Shown here in pieces: positions 14,364-22,914 of a stretch of DNA of 35,952 nucleotides. A program made the position numbers and the translations under genes. Origin of the DNA: Bacteroidota bacterium (GTDB lineage Bacteria; Bacteroidota; Bacteroidia; Bacteroidales; Paludibacteraceae); NCBI GenBank assembly GCA_017860345.1, contig JAFNAV010000034.1, positions 1 through 35,952 of the forward strand, read 5' to 3'. Position 1 is the stretch's first letter. The number at the start of each line of letters is the position of its first letter. The notes under the pieces were generated by a model that worked only from the letters and a program-made list of their open reading frames with translations, had not been told where the DNA came from and ran no database searches.

Positions 14364-15653
14364 TCAGATAAAGATATACTTCAGGATAAACAGTACCGCC
14401 AAAATATACATAGGTATTGATAACTTCTTAAAATTGCCTGCAAACAGGTTGATAAGTACGTAACACAATACGCCAAGCGTAATACCTTCGGCAATGCTAT
14501 AGGTAAGCGGCATAGCAATAATGCAAACAAACGCTGGTATCGACTCGGAAAAATCGACCAAATCGAGATCTTTGATGGGAGTTAACATAAACAAGCCCAC
14601 CAGAATAAGCGCAGGTGCTGTAGCTGCTCCGGGAACCGCCAAAAAAATCGGAGCAAAAAACAATGCTATAACAAAACAAAGAGCTGTGATAAGTGAGGTA
14701 AGACCGGTACGCCCGCCTTCGGAAACTCCGGCGGCACTCTCTACGTAAGTAGTTACAGTACTTGTGCCAAGCATAGCTCCTACTGTGGTACCAATAGCAT
14801 CGGCCATAAAAGCCTTCTTCACGTTAGGAATATTTCCGTTCTTGTCAAGCATATTGGCTTTGCTTGTTACACCAACCAAAGTACCTAAGGTATCAAATAT
14901 ATCAACAAATAAGAATGTAAAAACGATCACTAACATATCAAGTGTAAATATGTTGTGAAACTCAAATTTAAAAAATATTGGTTCGATAGACGGAGGTGTA
15001 CTTACCAATCCTCCAAAGTGGGTAATACCCATGGGGATACCAATAACGGTAGTAGCAATAATACCAATAAGCAAATCGCCTTTTATTTTTTTGACAATAA
15101 GTACCGATGTTATGAGTAAGCCGATTAGCGCTAATAAAGCCGAACCTGAAGTAATTTCGCCCAAATGTACCAGAGTAGCATCGCTGTTAACGATAATTCC
15201 GGCATTCTGCAAGCCAATAAATGCAATAAACAAACCAATACCTGCACTAATTGCGGTTTTAATTGTTTTGGGAATAGCATCTACTATAGCCTCGCGTACA
15301 TTGAACAAAGTAAGCAATATAAAAACAACTCCCTCAATAAGCACTGCTGTAAGAGCAAATTGCCAGGAATAACCCATACCAAGTACTACTGAAAATGCAA
15401 AAAAAGCATTAAGTCCCATACCCGGAGCTAATGCAAATGGGAGTTTTGCCCATAAAGCCATCACAAGCGTACCAACAATAGCAGCTATAGCTGTAGTAGT
15501 GAACAAAGCGTTGGAATCCATTCCGGTGGCCGAAAGGATATTGGGATTTACAGCAAGTATATATGCCATTGTAAGAAACGTGGTAATACCTGCTACAACC
15601 TCAGTTTTGATGCTTGTCCCGTTTTCCTTAAGTTTAAAATATTTTTCGAACAT
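14364..15653 (-). CDS. NCS2 permease, AzgA family (adenine/hypoxanthine/guanine uptake)
   Basis: A 429-residue inner-membrane proton symporter for purine bases, with roughly 12-14 hydrophobic helices. The N-terminal KLKENGTSIKTEVVAGITTF and MAYILAVNPNILS, the LAPGMGLNAFFAF block (TM3), GIGLFIAFIGLQNAG, the FDTLGTLVGV motif and the TSTVTTYVESAAGVSEGGRTG loop are all signatures of AzgA/PbuG/PurP proteins. The length is normal. The preceding gene, 24 bp upstream on the same strand, encodes a Tsx-like outer-membrane protein, so the pair probably imports nucleosides/nucleobases across both membranes. No purine riboswitch was found in the leader. Whether it prefers adenine or guanine/hypoxanthine cannot be read from the sequence. 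Confidence 0.94.
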   Translation of the reverse strand: MFEKYFKLKENGTSIKTEVVAGITTFLTMAYILAVNPNILSATGMDSNALFTTTAIAAIVGTLVMALWAKLPFALAPGMGLNAFFAFSVVLGMGYSWQFALTAVLIEGVVFILLTLFNVREAIVDAIPKTIKTAISAGIGLFIAFIGLQNAGIIVNSDATLVHLGEITSGSALLALIGLLITSVLIVKKIKGDLLIGIIATTVIGIPMGITHFGGLVSTPPSIEPIFFKFEFHNIFTLDMLVIVFTFLFVDIFDTLGTLVGVTSKANMLDKNGNIPNVKKAFMADAIGTTVGAMLGTSTVTTYVESAAGVSEGGRTGLTSLITALCFVIALFFAPIFLAVPGAATAPALILVGLFMLTPIKDLDLVDFSESIPAFVCIIAMPLTYSIAEGITLGVLCYVLINLFAGNFKKLSIPMYILAVLFILKYIFI

Positions 15654-15677
15654 ATTTTCTGATTTATTTTTTTTTGT

Positions 15678-16382
15678 TTAAAAATTCCATTTTGCTGCCA
15701 GTGTAGGGCATACTTTAAGTCCGTTGACTGAACCAAAGTTACTGGCCACTTCTATTTCGCTACCCAACGACAGATTAGGAGTTACATTATACCAAAACTG
15801 AGGTTCTGAAATAAATACAAACTTGGTGCTGGTGGGGGTAATTGGGTCGCCTTGCGCGTTAGTGAAATTCACATTATCCTCTCTCCAAAAATCTGCAAAT
15901 CCTGAAAGAGTCAGCTTGTTTTTGAAAAAATTCAGTGTCCAAACCCCGGTTATCTGAAACGATGCGTCGTTCTTATCCTGAATGGTTTTGTATAATAATT
16001 TTAAATTCAAGAATTTGGTAAATGACTTATCATGCCATCCGTAATCAACACCTGCGAGCCAAGCATTATTAATAGGTAAATACGAGCTACCCAAACCAAA
16101 TAAACCGCCATTGTACTCTACATGGGCACTGAAAGGAGCATCCCAGAATTTCAAACAGCGTGCTATTTCCATGTAGGCAAGCGAAGGATGATTTTTGGTA
16201 CCTCCGTTATAATCTACATCAACAAAGAAGAATGTATTACCCCATTTGTCCGGTTTAAACATTTCTAATGTTGTGGTTACGTAATCACGCCCCTTACCTA
16301 AATCATAATGAACCTGAAGGTTGGTTTGCGCCTGCGAAGCAACTGAAACAAAAAAAAGCAATGCAATTACAACTTTTTTCAT
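15678..16382 (-). CDS. DUF5020 family outer-membrane protein, nucleoside channel (Tsx)-like
   Basis: A 234-residue predicted beta-barrel. Residues 1-19 are a clear signal peptide (MKKVVIALLFFVSVASQAQ). The mature part alternates amphipathic strands rich in Tyr/Trp/Phe (NTFFFVDVDYNGG, SAHVEYNGGLFG, WLAGVDYGWH) and ends in AAKWNF, a C-terminal Phe typical of BAM-inserted barrels. DUF5020 belongs with the Tsx nucleoside-channel fold, judged from pattern. It lies 24 bp upstream of the AzgA permease gene with no terminator between them, which supports an outer-membrane purine-uptake role. The 144-bp region upstream shows no good promoter match. Confidence 0.85.
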   Translation of the reverse strand: MKKVVIALLFFVSVASQAQTNLQVHYDLGKGRDYVTTTLEMFKPDKWGNTFFFVDVDYNGGTKNHPSLAYMEIARCLKFWDAPFSAHVEYNGGLFGLGSSYLPINNAWLAGVDYGWHDKSFTKFLNLKLLYKTIQDKNDASFQITGVWTLNFFKNKLTLSGFADFWREDNVNFTNAQGDPITPTSTKFVFISEPQFWYNVTPNLSLGSEIEVASNFGSVNGLKVCPTLAAKWNF

Positions 16383-16526
16383 AAATGAACTTTTTTAATT
16401 ATTAGACAATAAAAAATTGAATGAAATATATTTGTGTTTTTCTTTGGAGAACTAAATACTTCATTAAAATAATAAACAAATCAGGCAGAATATTCAGGTC
16501 GTTTTGTTATTAAAACTAAAAATGTA

Positions 16527-17996
16527 TCAAAATTGGAAATATATAAAAGGCTGTATTTCAGATGACTTAACCTGAATTACGATAAAAATAATGACCGACA
16601 AATATACAACTTTTAATATTAATGGCGAAGCTGTAATCTTATTTTCTATAAATTGTGCCGAACTATGGGGCATAAAGTGCATAGTAAAACCTAAAAGCAT
16701 TAACACAAATACCCATGGATAACCACGTACAAAATCGACAAAAACTTCAGGGTGAAAAGCGGTGAAAATTTGTTTCAGCACCTGACCAACAGCTTCCATA
16801 CTATCGGCTCTGAAAAAAATCCAGCAAAAACAAACAAAGTGAAATGTGAGCAAAATTCCTGCAATTTTGGTAAATCTGCTTGAAGGAATTTTTACAACGG
16901 ATTTGAAAAATTTTTCGATGGCCAGCATTGCTCCGTGTAAACCTCCCCAGACAATAAATCTCAGGGCTGCACCATGCCACAAGCCTCCCAGCAACATCGT
17001 GATCATCAGATTAGTATACGTGCGAATACGACCTTTGCGATTGCCTCCGAGCGAAATATATAAATAATCGCGCAACCACGACGATAGAGAAATATGCCAG
17101 CGACGCCAAAATTCGGTTATACTCGACGACTTATATGGTGAATTGAAATTTATATTCAACTGGTATCCAAGCAATAAAGCTATGCCAATAGCCATATCTG
17201 AGTATCCCGAAAAATCACAATATATCTGCAAAGCATAGCCATAAACCCCTGCCAGGTTTTCAAAACCGGTGTAAAGTGTTGGATTTTCAAATATGCGGTC
17301 AACAAAGTTCAGGCTTATATAGTCCGATATAACAGCTTTTTTGAAAAGCCCGATACAAATCAGGAAAACGGCACGACCAAAATCGGCCTGCGAAACAAAT
17401 GGAGTACGATGAATCTGAGGAATAAAGTCGGCTGCACGAACAATAGGGCCGGCTACCATTTGTGGAAAAAATGTAAGGTAAAATGCGTAATCGGACAAGC
17501 GTTTTAATGGTTCTATATTTTTTCTGTATACATCGATGGTGTAGCTCAAACTCTGAAACGTAAAGAAGGAAATTCCTATTGGAAGAAAAATATTGAAAGG
17601 GTCGAACGGTTTATTCAACAGCTCATAAAATGATGAAAATATGAAATTAGTATACTTAAAATAAGCCAGCAATCCCAAATTAAGCAGTAAGCTGATTATC
17701 AGCAGAACCACCCGTTCTTCTTTTTTATCATGCTTCGACATCAGTTTGGCAAGGCAAAAATCGGAAACAGTAAGCAGCAATAAAAGTAGAAAATACCAGC
17801 CACTCGATTTGTAATAAAAATAAACCGAGAATGCCACAACATAATAAATTCTGACCCGCTCATGCTTGTATACCAGCATGTAAACCGCCAGAAAAGCCAG
17901 AAACAAGAAAAGAAACACTCCGCTATTAAAAATAATAGGAGCTTGCGGCTGATAGGTTAATTGCTGAAAAATTCTGTCGAAATCAATGGGTAACAT
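16527..17996 (-). CDS. MBOAT family O-acyltransferase (AlgI/DltB/PatA-like)
   Basis: A 489-residue polytopic inner-membrane protein with about ten or more hydrophobic helices. The hallmark catalytic block is MLLGGLWHGAALRF, with the invariant His341. The upstream conserved block FWRRWHISLSSWLRDYLYI contains His301, and GGLHG follows (His354). The early ILPIGISFFTFQSLSYTIDVYR pattern is typical of AlgI-type proteins. Members pass an acyl, usually acetyl, group across the membrane to a periplasmic partner. It starts 16 bp after the stop of an SGNH-protein gene and is the last of a three-gene run, so it is most likely the membrane half of an O-acylation system that modifies an extracytoplasmic glycan. 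The target polymer is unknown. Confidence 0.93.
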   Translation of the reverse strand: MLPIDFDRIFQQLTYQPQAPIIFNSGVFLFLFLAFLAVYMLVYKHERVRIYYVVAFSVYFYYKSSGWYFLLLLLLTVSDFCLAKLMSKHDKKEERVVLLIISLLLNLGLLAYFKYTNFIFSSFYELLNKPFDPFNIFLPIGISFFTFQSLSYTIDVYRKNIEPLKRLSDYAFYLTFFPQMVAGPIVRAADFIPQIHRTPFVSQADFGRAVFLICIGLFKKAVISDYISLNFVDRIFENPTLYTGFENLAGVYGYALQIYCDFSGYSDMAIGIALLLGYQLNINFNSPYKSSSITEFWRRWHISLSSWLRDYLYISLGGNRKGRIRTYTNLMITMLLGGLWHGAALRFIVWGGLHGAMLAIEKFFKSVVKIPSSRFTKIAGILLTFHFVCFCWIFFRADSMEAVGQVLKQIFTAFHPEVFVDFVRGYPWVFVLMLLGFTMHFMPHSSAQFIENKITASPLILKVVYLSVIIFIVIQVKSSEIQPFIYFQF

Positions 17997-18012
17997 AGAT
18001 GAATTTCATATA

Positions 18013-19251
18013 TTAATGTTCAGCCGAAACAGATTGGCTGCACCATTTATTAAAGCTATTAATAAGTCCCTGATAAAGAATATTACCCTGCAAACGATAG
18101 CCCGCTTGCGTATAATGTACCCTGTCTCTACCAAACATACCGTTGCGACGCCAGCTGGCTGCTGAGCCGTATCCTCCGGTAATTTGATACGCATCCAGAT
18201 AGGCCAGACCATTTTTCTTCGCGGCATCTATTAAACCGGTATTTACGGTTTTCAGATATTTATTAAAGCTTTTACGACGATAATAATTGTCGAACGGAGT
18301 AACAAGCAGTACGGGACAAAAAACACCTTGATCAGCGAGCGATTTCAAAAGCTTATCTACCTCATTTACAATCATCTGACTTGTAATCCGATAGCTAACC
18401 CCTTCATTAGTGCCCAACGATACAATTATTAAATCGGGAGTTAGAACCGGCATTTGTTTAAAAAATACGGACGAGCGATTAAAATCTGAAAAATGTGCGC
18501 CATTTACACCTGCTGTATGATAAACTATTCCTGAGTTTTGGTTGCGTAAAACGAAACCATCTATAATAGCCCGTGAATTAAATTCTAAATCCAACTGGTT
18601 AGTGGCAGCATTCAGATTGACAGGATAAACAGTATCGCTTGTAATTTTTAACGAACTACAAATGTGATGGGTTGAATCTGAAATATTAACCTCAAAAGGG
18701 GTAGAATCGTTACGGCAAAATAATGTAATCTTAGAAAAAGAATAATCCAAAGAGTCTTTATTCTGAGTCTTAATGGTAATTTTACCGGGCATAGTATCTG
18801 ATTTTCTCACACTTACACCCGCAAGTCCCGGCTCAAACGGCCGTGTTAAGCTTTTGACGTATATTTTTTGCCATGTATTTGCAGAGCTTATCCGGTAGTT
18901 AAACGGTTCGTTAGTTCCTGCCAGTCGCAATGGCGCAACAAGTCCCCTACCCGCATTACCGAAACTTTTCTGAAGGTTTGTACGGATTTCACCTGTCAGA
19001 AAGTCGGCTTGCGTATGCGAATCGCCTATGTGTACAATATTGATTACCTCTGCCTTACCATCGCTTAATAATTTCAGTTTTGCGAAAAAAGCGTCCAAAA
19101 CTCCTGCGTTAGTGATTGTATCCCGCTGTAAATTGATAAATGAAAATGCAGATAAACTGGTAGCAGCAGAACCCTGAGCACAAACATGCAAGTTTGTTCC
19201 CACTAAGAAATAAATCAGGCAACTGATAACAATTATTTTACTGCTTTTCAT
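18013..19251 (-). CDS. Periplasmic SGNH/GDSL hydrolase-like protein (second of pair)
   Basis: A 412-residue exported protein. Residues 1-26 form a signal peptide (MKSSKIIVIS, hydrophobic core, cleavage near CAQ). SGNH blocks are visible: block I HIGDSHTQAD with nucleophile Ser78, block III VSLGTNE with Gly-x-Asn, and block V DRVHYT with Asp376 and His379. Between blocks I and III sits a ~200-residue insert of beta-rich sequence, probably a carbohydrate-binding or accessory domain. The start is ATG 19251, or 19254 one codon earlier. Both overlap the 3' end of the upstream SGNH gene by 14-17 bp, implying translational coupling, and AAAGAG lies just upstream. As in PatB/AlgX/AlgJ, it may take the acyl group from the MBOAT protein or remove it from the glycan. 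Confidence 0.87.
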   Translation of the reverse strand: MKSSKIIVISCLIYFLVGTNLHVCAQGSAATSLSAFSFINLQRDTITNAGVLDAFFAKLKLLSDGKAEVINIVHIGDSHTQADFLTGEIRTNLQKSFGNAGRGLVAPLRLAGTNEPFNYRISSANTWQKIYVKSLTRPFEPGLAGVSVRKSDTMPGKITIKTQNKDSLDYSFSKITLFCRNDSTPFEVNISDSTHHICSSLKITSDTVYPVNLNAATNQLDLEFNSRAIIDGFVLRNQNSGIVYHTAGVNGAHFSDFNRSSVFFKQMPVLTPDLIIVSLGTNEGVSYRITSQMIVNEVDKLLKSLADQGVFCPVLLVTPFDNYYRRKSFNKYLKTVNTGLIDAAKKNGLAYLDAYQITGGYGSAASWRRNGMFGRDRVHYTQAGYRLQGNILYQGLINSFNKWCSQSVSAEH

Positions 19252-20572
19252 CATATCTCTTTTGCTCGTATATAAATGTTTTGGCAAGTGATAAGCCTAT
19301 TTTTCGGCCTCCTTTGAAATTAAGATGCGTATAATCTTTGTTAGCCAATGGTGGATTGGCAGCTACAAATGCCGCCATAGAGTTTTCGCCCCCCATGGCC
19401 TCAAACAAATTCCAGAATAGCAATTTATTTTCGCTGGCGAATGCTTTTTGAGCTTGTACAAGCCCGTCAATGGACTTCATAGTAATATATTCACCATTCA
19501 GCCGTTCACTTCTATCCGACACCGAAAGCATCAGAATAGGAACATCCGGGAAAGCTTTCCTCAATTTATGAATAATCTTTTTCATGGAGAGCATATAGCC
19601 ATCGTACTTTCGGGTCGACGAGGTAACCGCATTCAATCCATATTGCAGTACAATAAGATCATAATTGAGCAGGCTGTCGAATGCCGCGATGTTGGCAGCA
19701 GGTATAGCCAGCAACCCGATGCCGGAATTGCCTTTAATTGAGAAATTATCTATATAAATACCAGTATCATCTTCGAGCGAAGCTCCAAAAACGGAAACAC
19801 CCGGATTGTACGGAATGCGTATTTTCACTTTAGAAATTCCCGTTTGTTTCATCTTGAAAACTGATGGAAGGGCCGACTCAGCAAGCATGATATTTTCTTT
19901 TATCGTATCGTTGAGCGTCACCCGGACTTCAAAAGGGGCTTTCGATTGGTAAAACAGACTAAAATTATCAAAACGCCTGGTATGTCGGAATTTTCGCGTT
20001 CCTGAGTATTGAACGTAATTGGCCGAATCGGGCTGATAGACATATCCGTTGATACCAAAATTTCGCATACCTTTAGGTGAAACCACCGAGCTTGTTTTCC
20101 ATCCGTAAAAGGAATGAAGCACCGTTTGTCTGAAACCCGGAGCTTCCGAAGTCATGGGAACGAAACCCACCCCATTGCCTCCGTATACCGATTGTAAGGT
20201 GTCGCGTAAATCACTTACCACCAAATCGGCATCGGTAAACGAATCGCCAAACCATGCAATACGCACTTTGGCTTGTTGCCTGCGGGCCGATTTAAGTTTA
20301 TTGAAAAACGATTCCAAAGGATACCGTTTGTCCGAGAAATTATCAATACCCACTATCCCTGACGGATATTTTACCCGCAACGAATCGGGCTGTAGATGAA
20401 CTTTTTTTACAATTGCCGGTTTTTCGTTTCTCTGAATATCCGAAAAAACATTTACGGGCTTTATATTAAATGCAGACAGTGTTTTGTCTATTTTTGATAT
20501 TGACAAAACACTGAATAACATTACTATCAGAAAAACAAGAAGTAAAGACTTATGTAACTGATTCTTCTCCAT
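19238..20572 (-). CDS. SGNH/GDSL hydrolase-like protein with N-terminal membrane anchor (first of pair)
   Basis: A 444-residue protein. An uncleaved-looking N-terminal hydrophobic segment (about residues 9-26, LLLVFLIVMLF) probably anchors it in the inner membrane facing the periplasm. Block I is WFGDSFTDAD (nucleophile Ser111), block III is LQYGLNA (Gly-x-Asn kept) and block V is DYTHLN (Asp413, His416). It shares this layout and a large beta-rich insert with the following SGNH gene, so the two look like tandem duplicates that have diverged. I chose ATG 20572 (MEKNQLHK); the frame is open to a TTG two codons earlier. It is first in the SGNH-SGNH-MBOAT run, and its stop overlaps the next start. 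Confidence 0.87.
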   Translation of the reverse strand: MEKNQLHKSLLLVFLIVMLFSVLSISKIDKTLSAFNIKPVNVFSDIQRNEKPAIVKKVHLQPDSLRVKYPSGIVGIDNFSDKRYPLESFFNKLKSARRQQAKVRIAWFGDSFTDADLVVSDLRDTLQSVYGGNGVGFVPMTSEAPGFRQTVLHSFYGWKTSSVVSPKGMRNFGINGYVYQPDSANYVQYSGTRKFRHTRRFDNFSLFYQSKAPFEVRVTLNDTIKENIMLAESALPSVFKMKQTGISKVKIRIPYNPGVSVFGASLEDDTGIYIDNFSIKGNSGIGLLAIPAANIAAFDSLLNYDLIVLQYGLNAVTSSTRKYDGYMLSMKKIIHKLRKAFPDVPILMLSVSDRSERLNGEYITMKSIDGLVQAQKAFASENKLLFWNLFEAMGGENSMAAFVAANPPLANKDYTHLNFKGGRKIGLSLAKTFIYEQKRYDEKQ

Positions 20573-20604
20573 TAACAAAGATTGGAAATAAAAAAATAAG
20601 GATA

Positions 20605-20612
20605 CAAAAGTA
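20605..20612 (-). promoter_or_regulatory. Candidate -7 element of the SGNH-MBOAT operon
   Basis: On the minus strand the element reads TACTTTTG, an exact TAnnTTTG, in the 56-bp gap after the helicase gene and 32 bp before the first SGNH ATG. No -33 element is visible and no terminator separates the helicase, so read-through is also possible. Confidence 0.4.
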
Positions 20613-20628
20613 GCAAAAAAAAGCGATA

Positions 20629-22455
20629 TTAACGGTTTCTGCCTCCTTTGCTTCTTCTGTCGTTTCGGTCATTGCGATCTCTACTTCGCCAGGGTTTATC
20701 CGCCCCATCCTGTTTGCGCGCTGAGCCACGGCTGCTACCGTCTTTGTAGCTACCGGAACCATATTTACTATTATCCCTTTTAGCTCCTTCGTAAGGTTTT
20801 CCCTCGTACGATTTTCCGCCTTTGGCTTCACTCACAATCATATCCGGTTCAGAAGCGAATGCTTTCAATACCTGATCAGACTGATCTTCAAACACATCGA
20901 AGAAAGTGAACTTATTGGTAATTTCGATACTGCCGATACTAATAGATTTATCTCCGGTAACATCGTTGATAATACCTAAAAACCTTTTTGGGTTAAGCCC
21001 TTCGCGGTCGCCAAGGTTAATTTTCAGACGCACTTTTCTTCCTCCTTTTTTCTGCCTGTCGCCACCTGACTTGCTATCTCTGCCTGCCCTGTCAGACCGT
21101 TCAGATCTGTCTGATGATCTGTCTGACCGTTCATGATAATTGAGATCCTCGGCATCTTTGTAATATTCAAGGAATCTGTTAAACTCAAGCGATACAAAGC
21201 GTTTCAGCACTTCTTCTTTATTCAGATAATCGAGCTGCTTCATAATCTGCTCAATATAAGGAGCTATCTGATCTTCGTTTACCTCTACGTTTTGCATTTT
21301 ATCAATCATAAAAAACAATTGTTTTTTACAAACTTCAAGGCCATTAGGAATTTGTTGTTGCTGAAATTGTTTTTTCAGCATGCGCTCAATATCTTTGATT
21401 TTAAACTTTTCCTTAGAATGGATAATCGATACCGAAACCCCTTTTTTGTTAGCTCTCCCGGTTCGTCCACTACGGTGTGTATATACCTCAACATCATCGG
21501 GGAGGTTATAATTAATCACGTGAGTAAGGTCGCTTACGTCTAATCCGCGGGCAGCCACATCCGTAGCAACCAGCAACTGTATGTTCCGTATGCGGAATTT
21601 CTGCATTACCGTGTCGCGTTGAGCTTGCGAAAGGTCGCCATGCAAAGCATCAGCGCTGTACCCATCCTTCATCAGGTGATCGGCTACCTCCTTAGTTTCC
21701 TGGCGTGTACGACAAAAAACGATTCCATAAATATCCGGATTTAAATCCACAATACGCTTCAGCACCAAATAACGTTGCTTGGCCTGCGACACGTAGTAAA
21801 TGTGTTCAACGTTTTCCGATCCGGAGTTTTTCACACCTACCGTTATTTCCTCATAATCTTTCATGTAACGCTTGGCTATCGATGCAATTTCTTTAGGCAT
21901 GGTAGCCGAGAAAAGCATTGTACGACGAGTATCTGGTGTTTTTTGCAGGATAGTTTCAATATCTTCCTTGAAACCCATATTCAGCATCTCATCGGCCTCG
22001 TCAAGCACCAAAAAGTCGATAGCGCCCAGGTTAATTTTACCTCTTTCGAGCAAGTCAATAAGTCGACCCGGAGTAGCTACAATAATTTGAGGCGTACCAT
22101 CGAGTTGTTTGAGCTGTTTACGAATATCTTCGCCACCATACACAGCCACAATGCGCAATCCGCGCAGGTATTTTGAGTAATTATTCAGGTCATTAGCAAT
22201 CTGTATACAAAGCTCACGCGTGGGAGCCAGCACCAGGGCTTGTACCTGCTTGCGCGAAACGTCTATCATATTCAGCACCGGTAGTCCGAATGCCGCTGTT
22301 TTACCAGTTCCTGTCTGAGCAAGAGCAACAAGATCGGCGTTTTTTTCGAGCATAAAAGGGATGGTTTGTTCCTGTACGGGCATAGGTTGCTCGTAACCAA
22401 GTTCACTGATAGCCGATAAAATATCGGGCTTCAGATTAAGTTCTTGAAATGTCAT
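20629..22455 (-). CDS. DEAD-box ATP-dependent RNA helicase with DbpA-type RNA-binding domain (CsdA/DeaD-like)
   Basis: A 608-residue RNA helicase. The core has the Q-motif region (Gln28, PVQEQTIP), Walker A AQTGTGKT (46-53), PTREL (77-81), DEAD (151-154), SAT (182-184), and in the second RecA domain GDLSQAQRD, ATDVAARGLDV and HRSGRTGRA. Residues ~470-550 (KVRLKINLGDREGL and on) form a DbpA/CsdA C-terminal RNA-binding domain. A serine/arginine/aspartate-rich segment (SDRSSDRSERSDRAG) lies between core and DbpA domain, and a basic Gly/Arg/Ser/Lys tail closes the protein. Such helicases help ribosome assembly and RNA decay, often at low temperature. A strong promoter 160 bp upstream and a long structured leader suggest post-transcriptional control. 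Confidence 0.95.
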   Translation of the reverse strand: MTFQELNLKPDILSAISELGYEQPMPVQEQTIPFMLEKNADLVALAQTGTGKTAAFGLPVLNMIDVSRKQVQALVLAPTRELCIQIANDLNNYSKYLRGLRIVAVYGGEDIRKQLKQLDGTPQIIVATPGRLIDLLERGKINLGAIDFLVLDEADEMLNMGFKEDIETILQKTPDTRRTMLFSATMPKEIASIAKRYMKDYEEITVGVKNSGSENVEHIYYVSQAKQRYLVLKRIVDLNPDIYGIVFCRTRQETKEVADHLMKDGYSADALHGDLSQAQRDTVMQKFRIRNIQLLVATDVAARGLDVSDLTHVINYNLPDDVEVYTHRSGRTGRANKKGVSVSIIHSKEKFKIKDIERMLKKQFQQQQIPNGLEVCKKQLFFMIDKMQNVEVNEDQIAPYIEQIMKQLDYLNKEEVLKRFVSLEFNRFLEYYKDAEDLNYHERSDRSSDRSERSDRAGRDSKSGGDRQKKGGRKVRLKINLGDREGLNPKRFLGIINDVTGDKSISIGSIEITNKFTFFDVFEDQSDQVLKAFASEPDMIVSEAKGGKSYEGKPYEGAKRDNSKYGSGSYKDGSSRGSARKQDGADKPWRSRDRNDRNDRRSKGGRNR

Positions 22456-22610
22456 TGATTTGTTATAAAAATTTTAAGTACACGCTTTGGGCATTTATCC
22501 GGCGATTAATTCCATTTATTGATAAAACGTGTACCCTCTGATAAGCATACCGCAAGGTTAATGCAGTGTATATCGGATGTTTACCCCTAACGCGTTGTTG
22601 TTATTTAATT
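22456..22610 (-). promoter_or_regulatory. Long structured 5' leader of the helicase mRNA
   Basis: About 155 nt lie between the predicted transcription start and the ATG. Within it GTACACGCTT (22478-22487) can pair with AACGTGTAC (22526-22534) with one mismatch, forming a hairpin that ends about 23 nt before the start codon. Long structured leaders are known for cold-shock helicase genes. That this one is regulatory is inference. Confidence 0.4.
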
Positions 22611-22616
22611 CGGGTG

Positions 22617-22646
22617 CAAAGATACGGAAAAATTATGACTTACAAA
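22617..22646 (-). promoter_or_regulatory. Promoter of the DEAD-box helicase gene
   Basis: On the minus strand TTTG (22643-22646), an 18-bp spacer and TATCTTTG (22617-22624) give an almost ideal Bacteroidota promoter. It is divergent from the pfp promoter about 170 bp away. The space between holds only a doubtful 30-codon frame (see findings). Confidence 0.75.
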
Positions 22647-22815
22647 GCATTACTACTTTCTTAGTTGAAATTATCTGATAATGAGCATATCAAGCACTCT
22701 TTGGCAAGAATAATTATCATCATCGGCTTCATGGCTACTGCTGTGGTGCTTTTTTAATCTGTTACTGAGCATTAATGCAAAGTCTTACATATTGGAAGTG
22801 TATCCCGATTTTTAC

Positions 22816-22845
22816 TTGCATTATTGATTTTTTTCATTAATTTTG
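22816..22845 (+). promoter_or_regulatory. Promoter of the PPi-dependent phosphofructokinase gene
   Basis: TTG (22816-22818), a 19-bp spacer and TAATTTTG (22838-22845) match the Bacteroidota consensus well. Transcription should start near 22852, leaving a leader of about 60 nt before ATG 22915. Confidence 0.75.
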
Positions 22846-22914
22846 TATGCGTTTTTTCAAACATAAAGTATATTGAATATCAAACTATTACAAAACTATT
22901 ATAAAACAATTATC

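Noticed and set aside
16383-16526. Purine riboswitch upstream of the DUF5020-permease pair
   Set aside because: The 144-bp leader lacks the conserved purine-riboswitch core and loop pairing.
21056-21140. Repetitive DNA (GTCTGA-type units) in the helicase gene
   Set aside because: Encodes the Ser/Arg/Asp-rich segment in frame; it is protein low complexity, not a CRISPR or mobile repeat.
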